From Pseudomonadota bacterium (GTDB lineage: Bacteria; CALINM01), in assembly GCA_026418415.1 (NCBI GenBank), contig JAOABK010000012.1, forward strand, positions 1 to 57,017: DNA of 57,017 bases, read 5' to 3'. Below, piece after piece: positions 46,982 to 56,237 of the stretch (the first letter of the stretch is position 1; every line of letters begins with the position of its first letter). A program made the translations under genes and the position numbers. Under the pieces are notes generated by a model, which searched no databases, had not been told where the DNA came from, and was given only the letters and a program-made list of their open reading frames with translations.

Positions 46982-48292
46982 ATGAGAAAGGGTGTAGGTG
47001 TGGTGTTTTTTTTGTTCTTATTTCTACAAAATCTCTTTGCTTATACTCCTGAAAGCTTTTCAAAGTTAGTAAAAGAAGTAGAAAAAAGTGTTGTAAATAT
47101 AAGCACAACCCAAATTATTAAGGTCCAAAGACCTTTACCTTTTGATTTTTTTAGGGAATTTTTTGGTGACGACCCTTTCTTTTTTAACAAACCACAGAAT
47201 TTTCAAAGACAGAGTTTAGGTTCTGGCGTAATAATTTCAGAAGATGGTTATATCCTTACAAATAACCATGTAATCAAAGATGCCAATATCATTAAAGTAA
47301 AGCTTTATGGCAGCAAGGAAGAATATGATGCAAAAGTAATCGGCAAAGACTCTAAAATAGATATAGCCTTATTAAAAATTGATGCAAAAAAACCTTTACC
47401 CTATGCCCCATTGGGAGATTCAGACTCTTTAGAAGTGGGTGATTGGGTAATCGCGATAGGTAATCCCTTTGGTCTTTCCCATACAGTTACAAAAGGCATA
47501 GTTAGTGCAAAGGGTAGAGTAATTGGCTCTGGGCCTTATGATGATTTTATACAAACAGATGCACCTATAAATTTTGGTAATTCTGGCGGACCACTTTTTA
47601 ACCTCAAAGGTGAAATCGTGGGTATTAATACCGCTATAATTTCAGGTGGTCAGGGAATTGGTTTTGCTGTACCAATCAATATGGTAAAGGCTATTCTACC
47701 TCAATTAAAGGAAGGAAGAATTGTCAGAGCCTGGCTTGGGGTCAGGTTTAAGCCCATAACTAAAGAAATCATGGAAAGTTTTGGTTTAGAAAATACAGAC
47801 GGTGCTCTTATTGAAGAGGTTGTCAAAAATAGCCCCGCAGAAAAGTTTGGTCTACAAGAAGGTGACATTATAATAGAAATAGATGGGAAGAAAATCGAAG
47901 ATGCATATCAACTTCCAAGAATTATTGCATCGTACCAACCAGAACAAAAAATAGAAGTAGTTTATATAAGGGACAAGAAAAAGAATAAAACTAAAATAAC
48001 CCTTGGCAAAACTGGTGATACAGAAGAAGTTTCTCCTATCTTAGAAAAGATAGGGATAAAAGTAGCTGAAACAAAAGATGGTGTAGTGGTAGAAGAGGTA
48101 CAGCCTTTCTCATTGGCCCAAACTGCAAATATATCACAAGGTGATTATATAGTTAGAATTAACAACCAGAAGGTCGAAAACCTTGAAACTTTAACAAAGA
48201 TATTGTCAAATTTACAGAGTAACTCAGCAGTTACTATGCAACTACGAACAAAAGGAGGTAGTTCTAAGTTTGTAAGCTTCAGGATGCCCTGA
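46982..48292 (+). CDS. degQ: Periplasmic serine protease DegQ/HtrA with two PDZ domains
   Basis: 436 residues. Signal peptide 1-20, trypsin-like domain with catalytic H96 (TNNHV), D127 (DIALL) and S201 (GNSGGP), then PDZ1 (about 245-335) and PDZ2 (about 345-436). It degrades or holds misfolded envelope proteins. It has its own strong promoter, and hsp20 follows 2 bp after the stop, so this is a protein-quality-control operon. Confidence 0.95.
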   Translation: MRKGVGVVFFLFLFLQNLFAYTPESFSKLVKEVEKSVVNISTTQIIKVQRPLPFDFFREFFGDDPFFFNKPQNFQRQSLGSGVIISEDGYILTNNHVIKDANIIKVKLYGSKEEYDAKVIGKDSKIDIALLKIDAKKPLPYAPLGDSDSLEVGDWVIAIGNPFGLSHTVTKGIVSAKGRVIGSGPYDDFIQTDAPINFGNSGGPLFNLKGEIVGINTAIISGGQGIGFAVPINMVKAILPQLKEGRIVRAWLGVRFKPITKEIMESFGLENTDGALIEEVVKNSPAEKFGLQEGDIIIEIDGKKIEDAYQLPRIIASYQPEQKIEVVYIRDKKKNKTKITLGKTGDTEEVSPILEKIGIKVAETKDGVVVEEVQPFSLAQTANISQGDYIVRINNQKVENLETLTKILSNLQSNSAVTMQLRTKGGSSKFVSFRMP

Positions 48293-48294
48293 TT

Positions 48295-48681
48295 ATGATA
48301 GAAGATAACTATATAATTATTACAAATAGCGAATCTATAACATTTAATAAGATTAACACCTTTTCACCACCGTTGGATATTTATGAGTGTTCCCATGGCG
48401 TTAACATAGACATTGAAATTCCTGGTTTAGAAAAAGAGGATATAAAAATTTCTATAGTTCACAATAAATTATTCATAAAAGGAGAAAAGCGATTCAAAAA
48501 AGAATATCAAAAACAAAAATATTATCTATTAGAACGTCCTTATGGCATATTTAATAGAGTTTTTGAGCTTCCGGAAAATACTGACATCGAAAACATTAAA
48601 GCAAAAATAAAAGATGGTGTGTTAAGCATCTCAATTCCCTACAAAAAAAGTAAAATGAAGAACGTGACAATAAATGAGTAA
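48295..48681 (+). CDS. hsp20: Small heat shock protein, Hsp20 family
   Basis: 128 residues with an alpha-crystallin domain: VNIDIEIPGLEKEDIKISI, LFIKGEKR and the C-terminal AKIKDGVLSISIPYKK. The GVL motif is typical. The N-terminal arm is short. Probably co-translated with degQ. Confidence 0.93.
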   Translation: MIEDNYIIITNSESITFNKINTFSPPLDIYECSHGVNIDIEIPGLEKEDIKISIVHNKLFIKGEKRFKKEYQKQKYYLLERPYGIFNRVFELPENTDIENIKAKIKDGVLSISIPYKKSKMKNVTINE

Positions 48682-48689
48682 AATAATTC

Positions 48690-48719
48690 TTGACCAAAAA
48701 TGGTGTATTAATTTAAAAT
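48690..48719 (+). promoter_or_regulatory. Candidate promoter of carD operon
   Basis: TTGACC at 48690-48695 and TAAAAT at 48714-48719, 18 bp apart, with a GGGGAGG ribosome-binding site before the carD ATG. Confidence 0.55.
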
Positions 48720-48761
48720 TAGATTTTATTAATTGGGGAAAATTTAAGGGGAGGTGCTTTT

Positions 48762-49244
48762 ATGTTTTCACAGGGAGATAAAGCTTTTTATCCAAACCAT
48801 GGAGTTGGAGTAATTGAAAAGATAACAAAAAATGGGGATGAGCACTTCTATGTAATCAAGATTCTTGATTCTGGCATGACTGTAATGGTTCCCGTATCAA
48901 AAGCCAAGGATGTGGGATTGAGACCAATTATTGGAAAGGATCTATCTGAAAAGGTCTTCGAAAATTTGAAGAAATCCATCGAAACGAAAAACTTTAATTA
49001 TCGTCATCAGCCTTGGAACAGAAGACAAAGAGATTACATGGCGAAATTAAAGACCGGTTCTATCTTTGATACTGTAGAAATTTTTAAAGAATTAACTATT
49101 TTACAAAAGCAAAAGCCCCTATCATTCGGAGAAAAAAAATTATACGACCATGTAAAAAAGCTTCTTGTAAAAGAGCTTGCCTGTTGTAATGACTGTAGTG
49201 AAGATGCTATTTGCTCAAAAATTAATTCACTCCTTTCAAGCTGA
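48762..49244 (+). CDS. carD: CarD family transcriptional regulator
   Basis: 160 residues. The N-terminal RNA-polymerase-interacting Tudor-like domain has GDKAFYPNHGVGVIEKI and MTVMVPVSKAKDVGLRP, followed by a helical DNA-binding domain. The C-terminus has Cys-rich CCNDCSEDAIC, which may bind metal. CarD stabilises open promoter complexes. The order carD - PIN/TRAM - ispD - ispF - cysS is a recurrent bacterial gene string. Confidence 0.93.
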   Translation: MFSQGDKAFYPNHGVGVIEKITKNGDEHFYVIKILDSGMTVMVPVSKAKDVGLRPIIGKDLSEKVFENLKKSIETKNFNYRHQPWNRRQRDYMAKLKTGSIFDTVEIFKELTILQKQKPLSFGEKKLYDHVKKLLVKELACCNDCSEDAICSKINSLLSS

Positions 49245-49253
49245 GGACTCATA

Positions 49254-50240
49254 GTGTATGTTGTTAAAACTCTCATAGTTCTATTTAGTACCATAAGTGG
49301 TTACATTTTTTTTAAAAGCATCCATTTAGAAGGTTATAGCCCTTTAATGGGTGTTTTTTTAGGGTTCATCTTAGGTGTTGTAACCATCATCCTTAGGGAT
49401 GTAATTGCCAAACTTCAGATAAAGTATCTTATTGCTGGATTCATCGGATTTGGTATTGCTATATCCCCTCTTTATTTTTTTACTGCCTATTTAAACAATC
49501 CTGCATTTAGTGTAGAAATTCTTGGTTATACACTGGGGCTTAGATTTATTCTTGCAATCCTTCTCGGATACATTGGAATCTCAGTTGCTATTGAGAAGGT
49601 TAGAAATATAAATATTCCTTTTCTCGATGACAAAAAAAAGGAAGAAAAACCTCGAATTCCAAAAATCCTTGACACAAGTGTTCTAATCGATGGGAGAATA
49701 TCAGATATAGTCGAAAGCGGTTTTTTAGAAGGGCCTTATGTAATACCCCAGTTTGTTATTAAAGAACTGCAAACCCTTGCAGACTCACAGGATCCTACAA
49801 AGAGAAATAAAGGGAGAAGAGGGCTTGATGTTATAAGTAAGCTTCAAAAAATAAGTAATGACATAGAACTTTTGGATATTGACTTCTTCAGGATCAAAGA
49901 AGTTGACCTTAAATTGATAGCATTAGCAAAAAAATTGAATGGTAAAATTGTAAGCATTGACTACAATTTATCTAAAGTTGCTGAACTTCAGGGAATAAAC
50001 TGCCTTAACCTCAACATACTTGCAAATGCACTAAAACCATCGTTAGTTGCAGGAGAAACATTATCCGTTTTTGTTTTAAAGGAAGGCAAAGAAACGGGTC
50101 AGGGGGTAGCCTATTTAGATGATGGAACAATGATTGTAATAGAAGATGGGAAAAAATTCATTGGACAAAAAGTGGATGTAGAGGTCAAAAGCGTTTTACA
50201 AACAAGTTCAGGTCGTATAATCTTTACCCATGTCATATAA
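49254..50240 (+). CDS. PIN/TRAM domain membrane protein (putative ribonuclease)
   Basis: 328 residues. Four membrane helices fill residues 1-115, then a PIN nuclease domain (ILDTSVLIDGRISDI, VIPQFVIKELQ, IVSIDYNLSKVA) and a C-terminal TRAM domain (VAYLDDGTMIVIEDG). The start is GTG. Same architecture as YacL of Bacillus. RNA or DNA target unknown. Confidence 0.9.
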   Translation: MYVVKTLIVLFSTISGYIFFKSIHLEGYSPLMGVFLGFILGVVTIILRDVIAKLQIKYLIAGFIGFGIAISPLYFFTAYLNNPAFSVEILGYTLGLRFILAILLGYIGISVAIEKVRNINIPFLDDKKKEEKPRIPKILDTSVLIDGRISDIVESGFLEGPYVIPQFVIKELQTLADSQDPTKRNKGRRGLDVISKLQKISNDIELLDIDFFRIKEVDLKLIALAKKLNGKIVSIDYNLSKVAELQGINCLNLNILANALKPSLVAGETLSVFVLKEGKETGQGVAYLDDGTMIVIEDGKKFIGQKVDVEVKSVLQTSSGRIIFTHVI

Positions 50241-50925
50241 AAGCTATTACATTATCTTACTTGCTTCAGGGGTTGGCAAAAGGGCAGGCTTAAAAAATGA
50301 TACCCCAAAACAACTATGGTTAGTTAATAATAAACCAATTCTTTGGTATTCCCTTAATACTTTTAGGAAAATCTTTAAAGATGAGCAAATTATTATAACC
50401 TACTCAAGGGAGTATGAAAAAAAGTTTCTCCACTTCTTTAAAAAATACAACGTAAAATCCAAAGTGGTTTATGGAGGAGAAAGAAGACAGGATTCTGTTA
50501 AAAACGCCTTTTCTCTGATCGAGAATGAAAAAGGGATTGTTATAATTCACGATTCTGCAAGGCCAATTATCAATCTTCCCCTTGTAAAAAAAGTTATAGA
50601 AGGCACTGAAAAATATGGAGCATGCATACCTATTATTCCTGTTAGCGATACTGTTAAAGTTATAGAAAATGGTTTTGTACAAAAGACCATAGACAGAAGT
50701 AAATTGGGGCTTGTCCAAACCCCTCAAGGCTTCTCAATTGAGCTTTTAAAAAAGGCTTTCGAAAATGCTGATTTCAGTAAAGAATACACTGACGAAGCAT
50801 CGTTAATAGAACAATTAGGTAAACAAGTATACACCATTCAAGGAGAAAAATTTAATTTAAAGCTTACTTTTAAAGAAGATTTAACTATAATAAAAACATT
50901 GTTGAGGCAATATTATGAATTTTAG
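50230..50925 (+). CDS. ispD: 2-C-methyl-D-erythritol 4-phosphate cytidylyltransferase
   Basis: 231 residues. Nucleotidyltransferase motif LLASGVGKRAG..TPKQLW, YGGERRQDSVKNAF and IIHDSARP. MEP isoprenoid pathway. Overlaps the PIN/TRAM gene by 11 bp and ispF by 11 bp. Confidence 0.95.
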   Translation: MSYKSYYIILLASGVGKRAGLKNDTPKQLWLVNNKPILWYSLNTFRKIFKDEQIIITYSREYEKKFLHFFKKYNVKSKVVYGGERRQDSVKNAFSLIENEKGIVIIHDSARPIINLPLVKKVIEGTEKYGACIPIIPVSDTVKVIENGFVQKTIDRSKLGLVQTPQGFSIELLKKAFENADFSKEYTDEASLIEQLGKQVYTIQGEKFNLKLTFKEDLTIIKTLLRQYYEF

Positions 50926-51418
50926 AACTGGTATTGGTATAGATTTTCACAGATTTGGTGAAGGCAGGAAACTAATTCTCGGTGGAGTAGAAATTGATTA
51001 TCCGTTGGGATTAATTGGACATTCCGATGCAGACTGCCTTATCCATGCCATAGTAGATTCAATACTTGGAGCCATGGGATTAGGTGACATTGGCACTTAT
51101 TTCCCCGATACAGAGGCTCGCTATAAGGATGCAGATAGCAAAGAATTTCTGTGTAAAGCACTGGACCTTCTCATTGAAAGAGACTATAAAGTAGAGAATA
51201 TTGACTCAATTGTAATCTGTGAAAAACCAAAAATTATGCCATACACACAGAAGATGAAAGAGAAATTATCAGAAATTCTAAATATCAACCCTTCTCAGAT
51301 TGGGATTAAAGCAACTACTACTGAACAGATGGGGTTTATAGGAAGAAAAGAAGGGATAGCTTGCTTGGCGGTATGTCTCCTTTCAAAAAATATTTGCAAA
51401 TCCTATGAAGAGGAATAG
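50915..51418 (+). CDS. ispF: 2-C-methyl-D-erythritol 2,4-cyclodiphosphate synthase
   Basis: 167 residues. Metal-site and family motifs: IGIDFHRFGEGR, LGGVEIDYPLGLIGHSDADCLIHAI, LGDIGTYFPD and KATTTEQMGFIGRKEG. Next MEP-pathway step after IspD; makes precursors of menaquinone side chain and lipids. Confidence 0.96.
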   Translation: MNFRTGIGIDFHRFGEGRKLILGGVEIDYPLGLIGHSDADCLIHAIVDSILGAMGLGDIGTYFPDTEARYKDADSKEFLCKALDLLIERDYKVENIDSIVICEKPKIMPYTQKMKEKLSEILNINPSQIGIKATTTEQMGFIGRKEGIACLAVCLLSKNICKSYEEE

Positions 51419-51420
51419 AT

Positions 51421-52890
51421 ATGCTAAATGTGGAAATTTTTAATACCCAAACTGGAAAAAAGGAAGCCCTAAAAACAATCGAGCCCAATACAGTAAAAAT
51501 GTATGTTTGTGGCATAACTGCCTATGATTTATCACATGTTGGTCATGCCCGTTCACAAGTGGTTTTTGATGTAATACAAAGATTTCTTAAATATAGGGCT
51601 GGATATAGTGTGGTCTATGTGAGAAATTATACAGATATAGATGACAAAATAATAAATAAAGCTCACAAAGAAAATGTCCCTTTTAATGTAATTTCAGAAA
51701 GATATATTAAAGAGTTTGATAAAGATATGGAACTTTTAGGTATTGAAAAGCCCACATATACACCAAGAGCCACAGAATTTATAAAAGAAATGATAGAAAT
51801 GGTTAGGGTATTAATTGAGAAGGGACATGCATACGAAATTGATGGAGACGTCTATTTTTCTGTTGATAGCTTTAAAGAATATGGCAAACTTTCAAAAAAA
51901 CCTCTTGATGAGCTTATGAGTGGTGCAAGGGTAGAAATAGATGAAAGAAAGAAAAATCCTTTAGATTTTGCCCTCTGGAAAAGGAAAAGATATGATTACG
52001 AACCCTCCTGGCAGAGTCCATGGGGAGAGGGAAGACCTGGTTGGCATTTAGAGTGTTCAGTTATGTCGAGTAAACTATTAGGAGATTCCTTTGACATACA
52101 TGGTGGAGGCCTTGATCTTATATTTCCCCATCATGAAAATGAAATAGCCCAGAGCGAAGCCTATTCAGGAAAACCCTTTGTTAGATACTGGGTACACAAT
52201 GGTTTTGTTAACATTAACAAAGAAAAGATGTCCAAATCCCTTGGTAATATACTGACTATAAGAGAGATATGCTCCCATTATCATCCAGAGGCATTAAAAT
52301 TATTCATGTTATCCCATCACTATAGAAGCCCAATGGATTTCAGTTATGAGAAATTGGATGAAGCATATACAAGTTTAAAAAGACTTTATTTATCCATAAA
52401 AAACTGGAAAATCAAGGCAAAAGAATCTTTTGATGAATCCTTTATTGATGAAAAAACAAAAGGTGAGTTGGATAATTTAGAGCAATCTTTTGATAATAGC
52501 ATGTGTGATGATTTTAACACAGCACAGGCTTTAGCAGTCTTTCATGACTATTGTAAGGTTCTTAATAAATTCTATCAAAATCACATTAGGGACAACGACA
52601 ATAAAACCATTGCCACACTAAGCTATGGATACAAGAAATTTTTAGAATTAGCAAAGGTTTTTGGTATACTTCAGGAATCTGCTGAAGATTTTTTTTCGAA
52701 AGAATTAGATAAAACCTTAAAAGAACATAACATAACCATAGAATTTATTGAAAATAAAATTAATGAGAGAAATCAAGCTCGTGCTCAAAAGGACTACATA
52801 AAGGCTGATGAAATTAGAAATCAATTAATGAAATTAGGTATAGAGTTGGAAGACACAAAAGAAGGCACAAGATATAGAATTAAGGTCTAA
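51421..52890 (+). CDS. cysS: Cysteinyl-tRNA synthetase
   Basis: 489 residues. Class I motifs HVGHAR (HIGH) and KMSKSLGN, with YVCGITAYD zinc-site Cys and [10 protein letters not shown]. The last 4 bp overlap the end of the convergent cas6 gene, with no terminator visible between the two operons. Confidence 0.97.
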   Translation: MLNVEIFNTQTGKKEALKTIEPNTVKMYVCGITAYDLSHVGHARSQVVFDVIQRFLKYRAGYSVVYVRNYTDIDDKIINKAHKENVPFNVISERYIKEFDKDMELLGIEKPTYTPRATEFIKEMIEMVRVLIEKGHAYEIDGDVYFSVDSFKEYGKLSKKPLDELMSGARVEIDERKKNPLDFALWKRKRYDYEPSWQSPWGEGRPGWHLECSVMSSKLLGDSFDIHGGGLDLIFPHHENEIAQSEAYSGKPFVRYWVHNGFVNINKEKMSKSLGNILTIREICSHYHPEALKLFMLSHHYRSPMDFSYEKLDEAYTSLKRLYLSIKNWKIKAKESFDESFIDEKTKGELDNLEQSFDNSMCDDFNTAQALAVFHDYCKVLNKFYQNHIRDNDNKTIATLSYGYKKFLELAKVFGILQESAEDFFSKELDKTLKEHNITIEFIENKINERNQARAQKDYIKADEIRNQLMKLGIELEDTKEGTRYRIKV

Positions 52891-53834
52891 CCATACCTAT
52901 TTATTATCTCATATTTACCGAGTCCAAAACTTGTATTCTTCCCAACATGTAATAGTTCCCCTGCTTCAAGGAGTGGCAAAAAGGGCTTGATATTTCCATA
53001 ATAAATAACTTTTCCAATAACCCCTCCCAAACTCATTTTTGTATCCTGTCTTGAGGAATATCTTTGCCAGTCAAACCATCTAAGATTTGATTCCTTTACT
53101 TTAACTTCTTTTGCCTTTTCAAGAATTTGTCGGTGATCCCAGCCAGCTTCTACTCCTTCACAATGAAAAAAATTAAGCAAGTTAAGCCTTAACATAATAT
53201 TTTTCATGAGGATGTAAAAATCAATATTGCTCACAAGCTTTCTTTCATGCTTTATCCTAACAGGAGTAAGCAATTCAAGCTCTATTGAGCTTACATCGTT
53301 ATTACTAAAATCGAAAACTTCTTTTATTTCAATAAATTTCTTTTCTGGAGGTAAGATATGCTTTTTTTTGTTGTCATACAAGATTTTGTTATCCTGCTCT
53401 ACCCTTTTTAGTATAAATTTGCCCCTGCCCCTTCCGATCCCAACCTCACCACATACATCAAAGGTATAGATAAAATATGGTAGATAATCAATTGCCTTTC
53501 CAATAATAATTAGTGAAAAAGTGATTTCTTCTCCAGCTCTATAGATCCTACCATTATGAAGAGGTGGTTCTATTACAAAAGGATGGGGTATACTTTTATA
53601 TTTATGCATATTCAAAATAGCCGTTTCACCAGAAGGGCTTGTCTCAAAAACATAGGCATAAATACAGCTACTTTTTAGAATACATTCATGACAATCCATC
53701 CTTTTTAATGTACATACTACCTTCCTAAAGGCATTACCAAAAACCCCACGAAAGGTTGATCCCTTAAAATAGGGTAAATTAAGCTCATGAATAGGTTCAA
53801 TTACAAAATTTGTCTTAATATACTGTATTCTCAT
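52887..53834 (-). CDS. cas6: CRISPR pre-crRNA endoribonuclease Cas6
   Basis: 315-residue RAMP protein. The N-terminal region has a zinc-finger-like Cys set (C41, C48, C51, C57 in CHECILKSSC) followed by YVFET, as in the large Cas6 family linked to type III loci. A GIGRGRG loop sits mid-protein, and the C-terminal glycine-rich loop is VGKNTSFGLGKYEI. It cleaves repeat RNA into crRNAs. ATGA overlap with the cas2 upstream. No CRISPR array is in the window. Confidence 0.85.
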   Translation of the reverse strand: MRIQYIKTNFVIEPIHELNLPYFKGSTFRGVFGNAFRKVVCTLKRMDCHECILKSSCIYAYVFETSPSGETAILNMHKYKSIPHPFVIEPPLHNGRIYRAGEEITFSLIIIGKAIDYLPYFIYTFDVCGEVGIGRGRGKFILKRVEQDNKILYDNKKKHILPPEKKFIEIKEVFDFSNNDVSSIELELLTPVRIKHERKLVSNIDFYILMKNIMLRLNLLNFFHCEGVEAGWDHRQILEKAKEVKVKESNLRWFDWQRYSSRQDTKMSLGGVIGKVIYYGNIKPFLPLLEAGELLHVGKNTSFGLGKYEIINRYG

Positions 53835-54109
53835 TTTAAGAAAACGTTCACCCCCTCTGGTATTCTATCACCCTGCCCCATAACAATAACCTTTGGTTCT
53901 GAAGGCAAGGGATAAATTCTTATATCATCTTCATACTCATCAATCAACTCCTTTAATTTGGATTTAATTACGTTAAGCTCATCCCAATCAAGGATACCAT
54001 AAAATACAGAATATTGAATATGCAAAGAGCTTCCCCTAAGAAACTTATAAATTTTGTTTAATCTTTTTTCATCACGGATGTCATAGCAGATTAAATACTT
54101 TGCCTTCAT
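53831..54109 (-). CDS. cas2: Second Cas2 (paired with the degenerate Cas1-like protein)
   Basis: 92 residues, ferredoxin-like Cas2 fold: YLICYDIRDEKRLNKIYKFL (with the usual Asp), IQYSVFYGILD and DDIRIYPL. It seems intact and differs clearly from the Cas2 at 55865-56158. It overlaps both neighbours by 4 bp (ATGA), showing that the five cas genes are translated as one unit. Confidence 0.88.
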   Translation of the reverse strand: MKAKYLICYDIRDEKRLNKIYKFLRGSSLHIQYSVFYGILDWDELNVIKSKLKELIDEYEDDIRIYPLPSEPKVIVMGQGDRIPEGVNVFLK

Positions 54110-54918
54110 GATTCCTTTCCATAAATAATCATCAAAACTTTTCTTAAAAATCTATCTATGACCTTTGTTATAACTGGTTTTCTTTGTTCAAAAATTGATG
54201 TTAAAAGTTTAAAGCCCCTTTCATTTAAAGTTTTATACCCCTTCCATAAACAATCTTGCTTATAACTAAAAAATTTAAGAGACAAGACATCAGTAATAGG
54301 ATCCAAAGCTGACATTAGGTCCTTAACAAAACCCATCATTTGTTTATCATTAATTATACCCTCATTTGGATCTAATTCGTACTCAATACACTTAGAACTA
54401 ATTAATCCAAAAAATAAATCCCTAAAACATTTTTTAACAATAAAAAATCTCTTTCTCCCCTTACCGCAAAAGTTCATTATATAGTATTCATAATCAACGG
54501 TATTGCAATTTCTTTGTTTAAAGGCAATACTCAAATTTCTGTCAATTACCTTTAATGCTAAAGCTTGAATTTCCTTTCTTTTTGTCATTAGAAAAGCATG
54601 AAACTCCTTTTTTATAACTTCTTTCTTTAATGTTAACCTTTGAGCTAAATCGAGAAAATATCCACCATCATAATAGGGTATTATATGAATAGTTCCTTTC
54701 ATGCCAGGCATAGATACGACAACAGCCTTCTTCATAATAGCAAAGTCTAAAAGGATATCCTTATTAACAAATGCAAAAGGGAAATTTATATATACAAAAT
54801 CAACAAGTTCATAGGGTATTCTGATTGGAGAGCGCCTATTATGACTAACAAGTAAAGATGGTCCATCTCTTTTTAAAGAGTAATTTTGCGTTTTATAAAG
54901 ATACAAGGTCTTCTTCAT
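54106..54918 (-). CDS. Divergent Cas1-like protein, probably catalytically inactive
   Basis: 270 residues. Recognisable as Cas1 from its place and from ELDPNEGIIN...FVKDLMSALDP, which aligns with LDPTVGFYHS...ACDFVEPF of its neighbour. Compared with that Cas1, the metal-ligand His becomes N190, the second acidic residue becomes S203, and about 35 residues around the first catalytic Glu are missing. Only D200 of the usual metal ligands seems kept. The N-terminal beta domain (YLYKTQNYSLKRDGPSLLV) and basic surface remain. The frame is open and coupled to both neighbours, so it is not simply decaying. A role as a structural or DNA-guiding partner in an integrase with the adjacent Cas1/Cas2 is inference. 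Confidence 0.7.
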   Translation of the reverse strand: MKKTLYLYKTQNYSLKRDGPSLLVSHNRRSPIRIPYELVDFVYINFPFAFVNKDILLDFAIMKKAVVVSMPGMKGTIHIIPYYDGGYFLDLAQRLTLKKEVIKKEFHAFLMTKRKEIQALALKVIDRNLSIAFKQRNCNTVDYEYYIMNFCGKGRKRFFIVKKCFRDLFFGLISSKCIEYELDPNEGIINDKQMMGFVKDLMSALDPITDVLSLKFFSYKQDCLWKGYKTLNERGFKLLTSIFEQRKPVITKVIDRFLRKVLMIIYGKES

Positions 54919-55852
54919 TACATATACTCCTGATAAAATCTCTTACAAAGTCCCTTGTCTTACTTCTCAAATTACTTCTCCATTCTTCACAAAGGGGATA
55001 AAACTTTGCTCTACCAGCCTTTTTCAAATAACAACCAGAGCCTTCCTCTTCATAAGTAAAATCCTCTTGGGTAAATTGTCTTGTTCTAAAAAGCTCCCAG
55101 ACAAACCTATCTGCCTCTATTCTGAAGGGTTCAACAAAATCACAAGCTAAAGATTCTCTTCCATACTCAAAGGAGTGATAAAATCCAACAGTAGGATCAA
55201 GTCCATTCAACTCAATTTCCCTAACCATCTCAAAATGAAGGATTGTATAGCATAAAGATAGCATTGCATTTACTGGATCCTGAGGTGGTCTTTTATTTCT
55301 TCCTTCAAAATTTAGAGATGGTGGAAAAATCTTAGTAAAGGCAGAAAAATAAGCAGATGCACTACTACCTTCATAACCTCTTAAAGACTCTATATCTGGC
55401 TTTCTTTCAAAAATATTTTTTTCTATCCCCTCCATTACCTTTATTGTCGAAATAAATTCGCTTCTCAGATCTTGTCGCAATTCTATAAGATCTTTTAAAA
55501 AATTTATTTGGTTTCTGATTTTATGGGTTACTATATTTAATGCAAACTCCCTTGCAAATGATGTTTTCGATTTTTCATACTGTCTGATTCTAATAATCGC
55601 ATTATTATGAAGACTCCCATGGAGCATGCCACAAAAACGAAGGTTTTTCCCTGACAAAAAAATTACACTTATATTTTCGCTTGCAAGCTTGCTTAAAACA
55701 TTAGCCTCAAGCGTAATATTACCAACAATCACAACTCTCTTTAATGGAGTAATAGGAACAGATCCTTCCTTTTTTCCATTAACATAAAAAGCAAGGGTAT
55801 TTCCATCAAGCTTTACATATAAGTCCTTTCTGTCAATAAAAAGTGTACCCAT
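54893..55852 (-). CDS. cas1: CRISPR integrase Cas1 (canonical)
   Basis: 319 residues. Catalytic residues E161 (RGYEGSSASAYF), H226 (GFYHS) and D238/E241 (CDFVEPF), plus RPPQDPVNAMLSLCY, are all intact. It integrates spacers with Cas2. GGAGGAA precedes the ATG. Its 3' end overlaps the degenerate Cas1-like gene by 26 bp. Confidence 0.95.
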   Translation of the reverse strand: MGTLFIDRKDLYVKLDGNTLAFYVNGKKEGSVPITPLKRVVIVGNITLEANVLSKLASENISVIFLSGKNLRFCGMLHGSLHNNAIIRIRQYEKSKTSFAREFALNIVTHKIRNQINFLKDLIELRQDLRSEFISTIKVMEGIEKNIFERKPDIESLRGYEGSSASAYFSAFTKIFPPSLNFEGRNKRPPQDPVNAMLSLCYTILHFEMVREIELNGLDPTVGFYHSFEYGRESLACDFVEPFRIEADRFVWELFRTRQFTQEDFTYEEEGSGCYLKKAGRAKFYPLCEEWRSNLRSKTRDFVRDFIRSICNEEDLVSL

Positions 55853-55864
55853 TGTGTTCCTCCT

Positions 55865-56158
55865 TTAACCAATATAGAAAAAATCTGGATCTTGCGGTTG
55901 TATAGCTATACCAAGAGTATGAGTTTTGCTCCTGCCATCAAGTGTAAAAATATGAATCCTATCCTCAAAGGGATGAATTATTCTCTTTAGCCCCTCTGTA
56001 ACCCTTTCCAATTCTTCATCAGTAAGAAAACACTCATAAACGGATCTCTGACCACCTGTACTGAAGTTCTTAATAAAGTACCTCACTTTAGCTAACCTCT
56101 TCTCATTAGAAATATCGTATGCAACTATATAAAGCGTTCTTGTCATAGCACCTATCAT
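55865..56158 (-). CDS. cas2: CRISPR integrase subunit Cas2 (canonical)
   Basis: 97 residues from the ATG at 56158; an internal ATG at 56146 (MTRTLYIVAYDIS) is an equally plausible start. The Cas2 core is IVAYDISNEKRLAKVRYFI, QRSVYECFL and DRIHIF. Its start overlaps the stop of a small upstream ORF (ATGA), so translation may depend on it. Followed 12 bp later by cas1. Confidence 0.92.
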   Translation of the reverse strand: MIGAMTRTLYIVAYDISNEKRLAKVRYFIKNFSTGGQRSVYECFLTDEELERVTEGLKRIIHPFEDRIHIFTLDGRSKTHTLGIAIQPQDPDFFYIG

Positions 56159-56214
56159 TCTTTTATAATAAGAAATAAGCTTATAATTATTATAAACATT
56201 AAAAACTCTAGCAT
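56155..56214 (-). CDS. Small hydrophobic ORF (19 aa) heading the cas operon
   Basis: Reads MLEFLMFIIIISLFLIIKE, a single membrane-helix-like peptide. It has the best ribosome-binding site in the area (AAGGAGG at 56221-56227, 7 nt from the ATG), and its TGA overlaps the cas2 ATG. It could be a leader peptide that controls cas2 translation, or a small membrane protein. Too short for similarity evidence. Confidence 0.5.
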   Translation of the reverse strand: MLEFLMFIIIISLFLIIKE

Positions 56215-56237
56215 CTTTGCCCTCCTTACTTATTTTT

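Noticed and set aside
54106-54918. Cas1-like gene as a simple decayed duplicate
   Set aside because: The frame is uninterrupted, overlaps are tight at both ends, and a matching intact second Cas2 follows; decay cannot be excluded without homologues.
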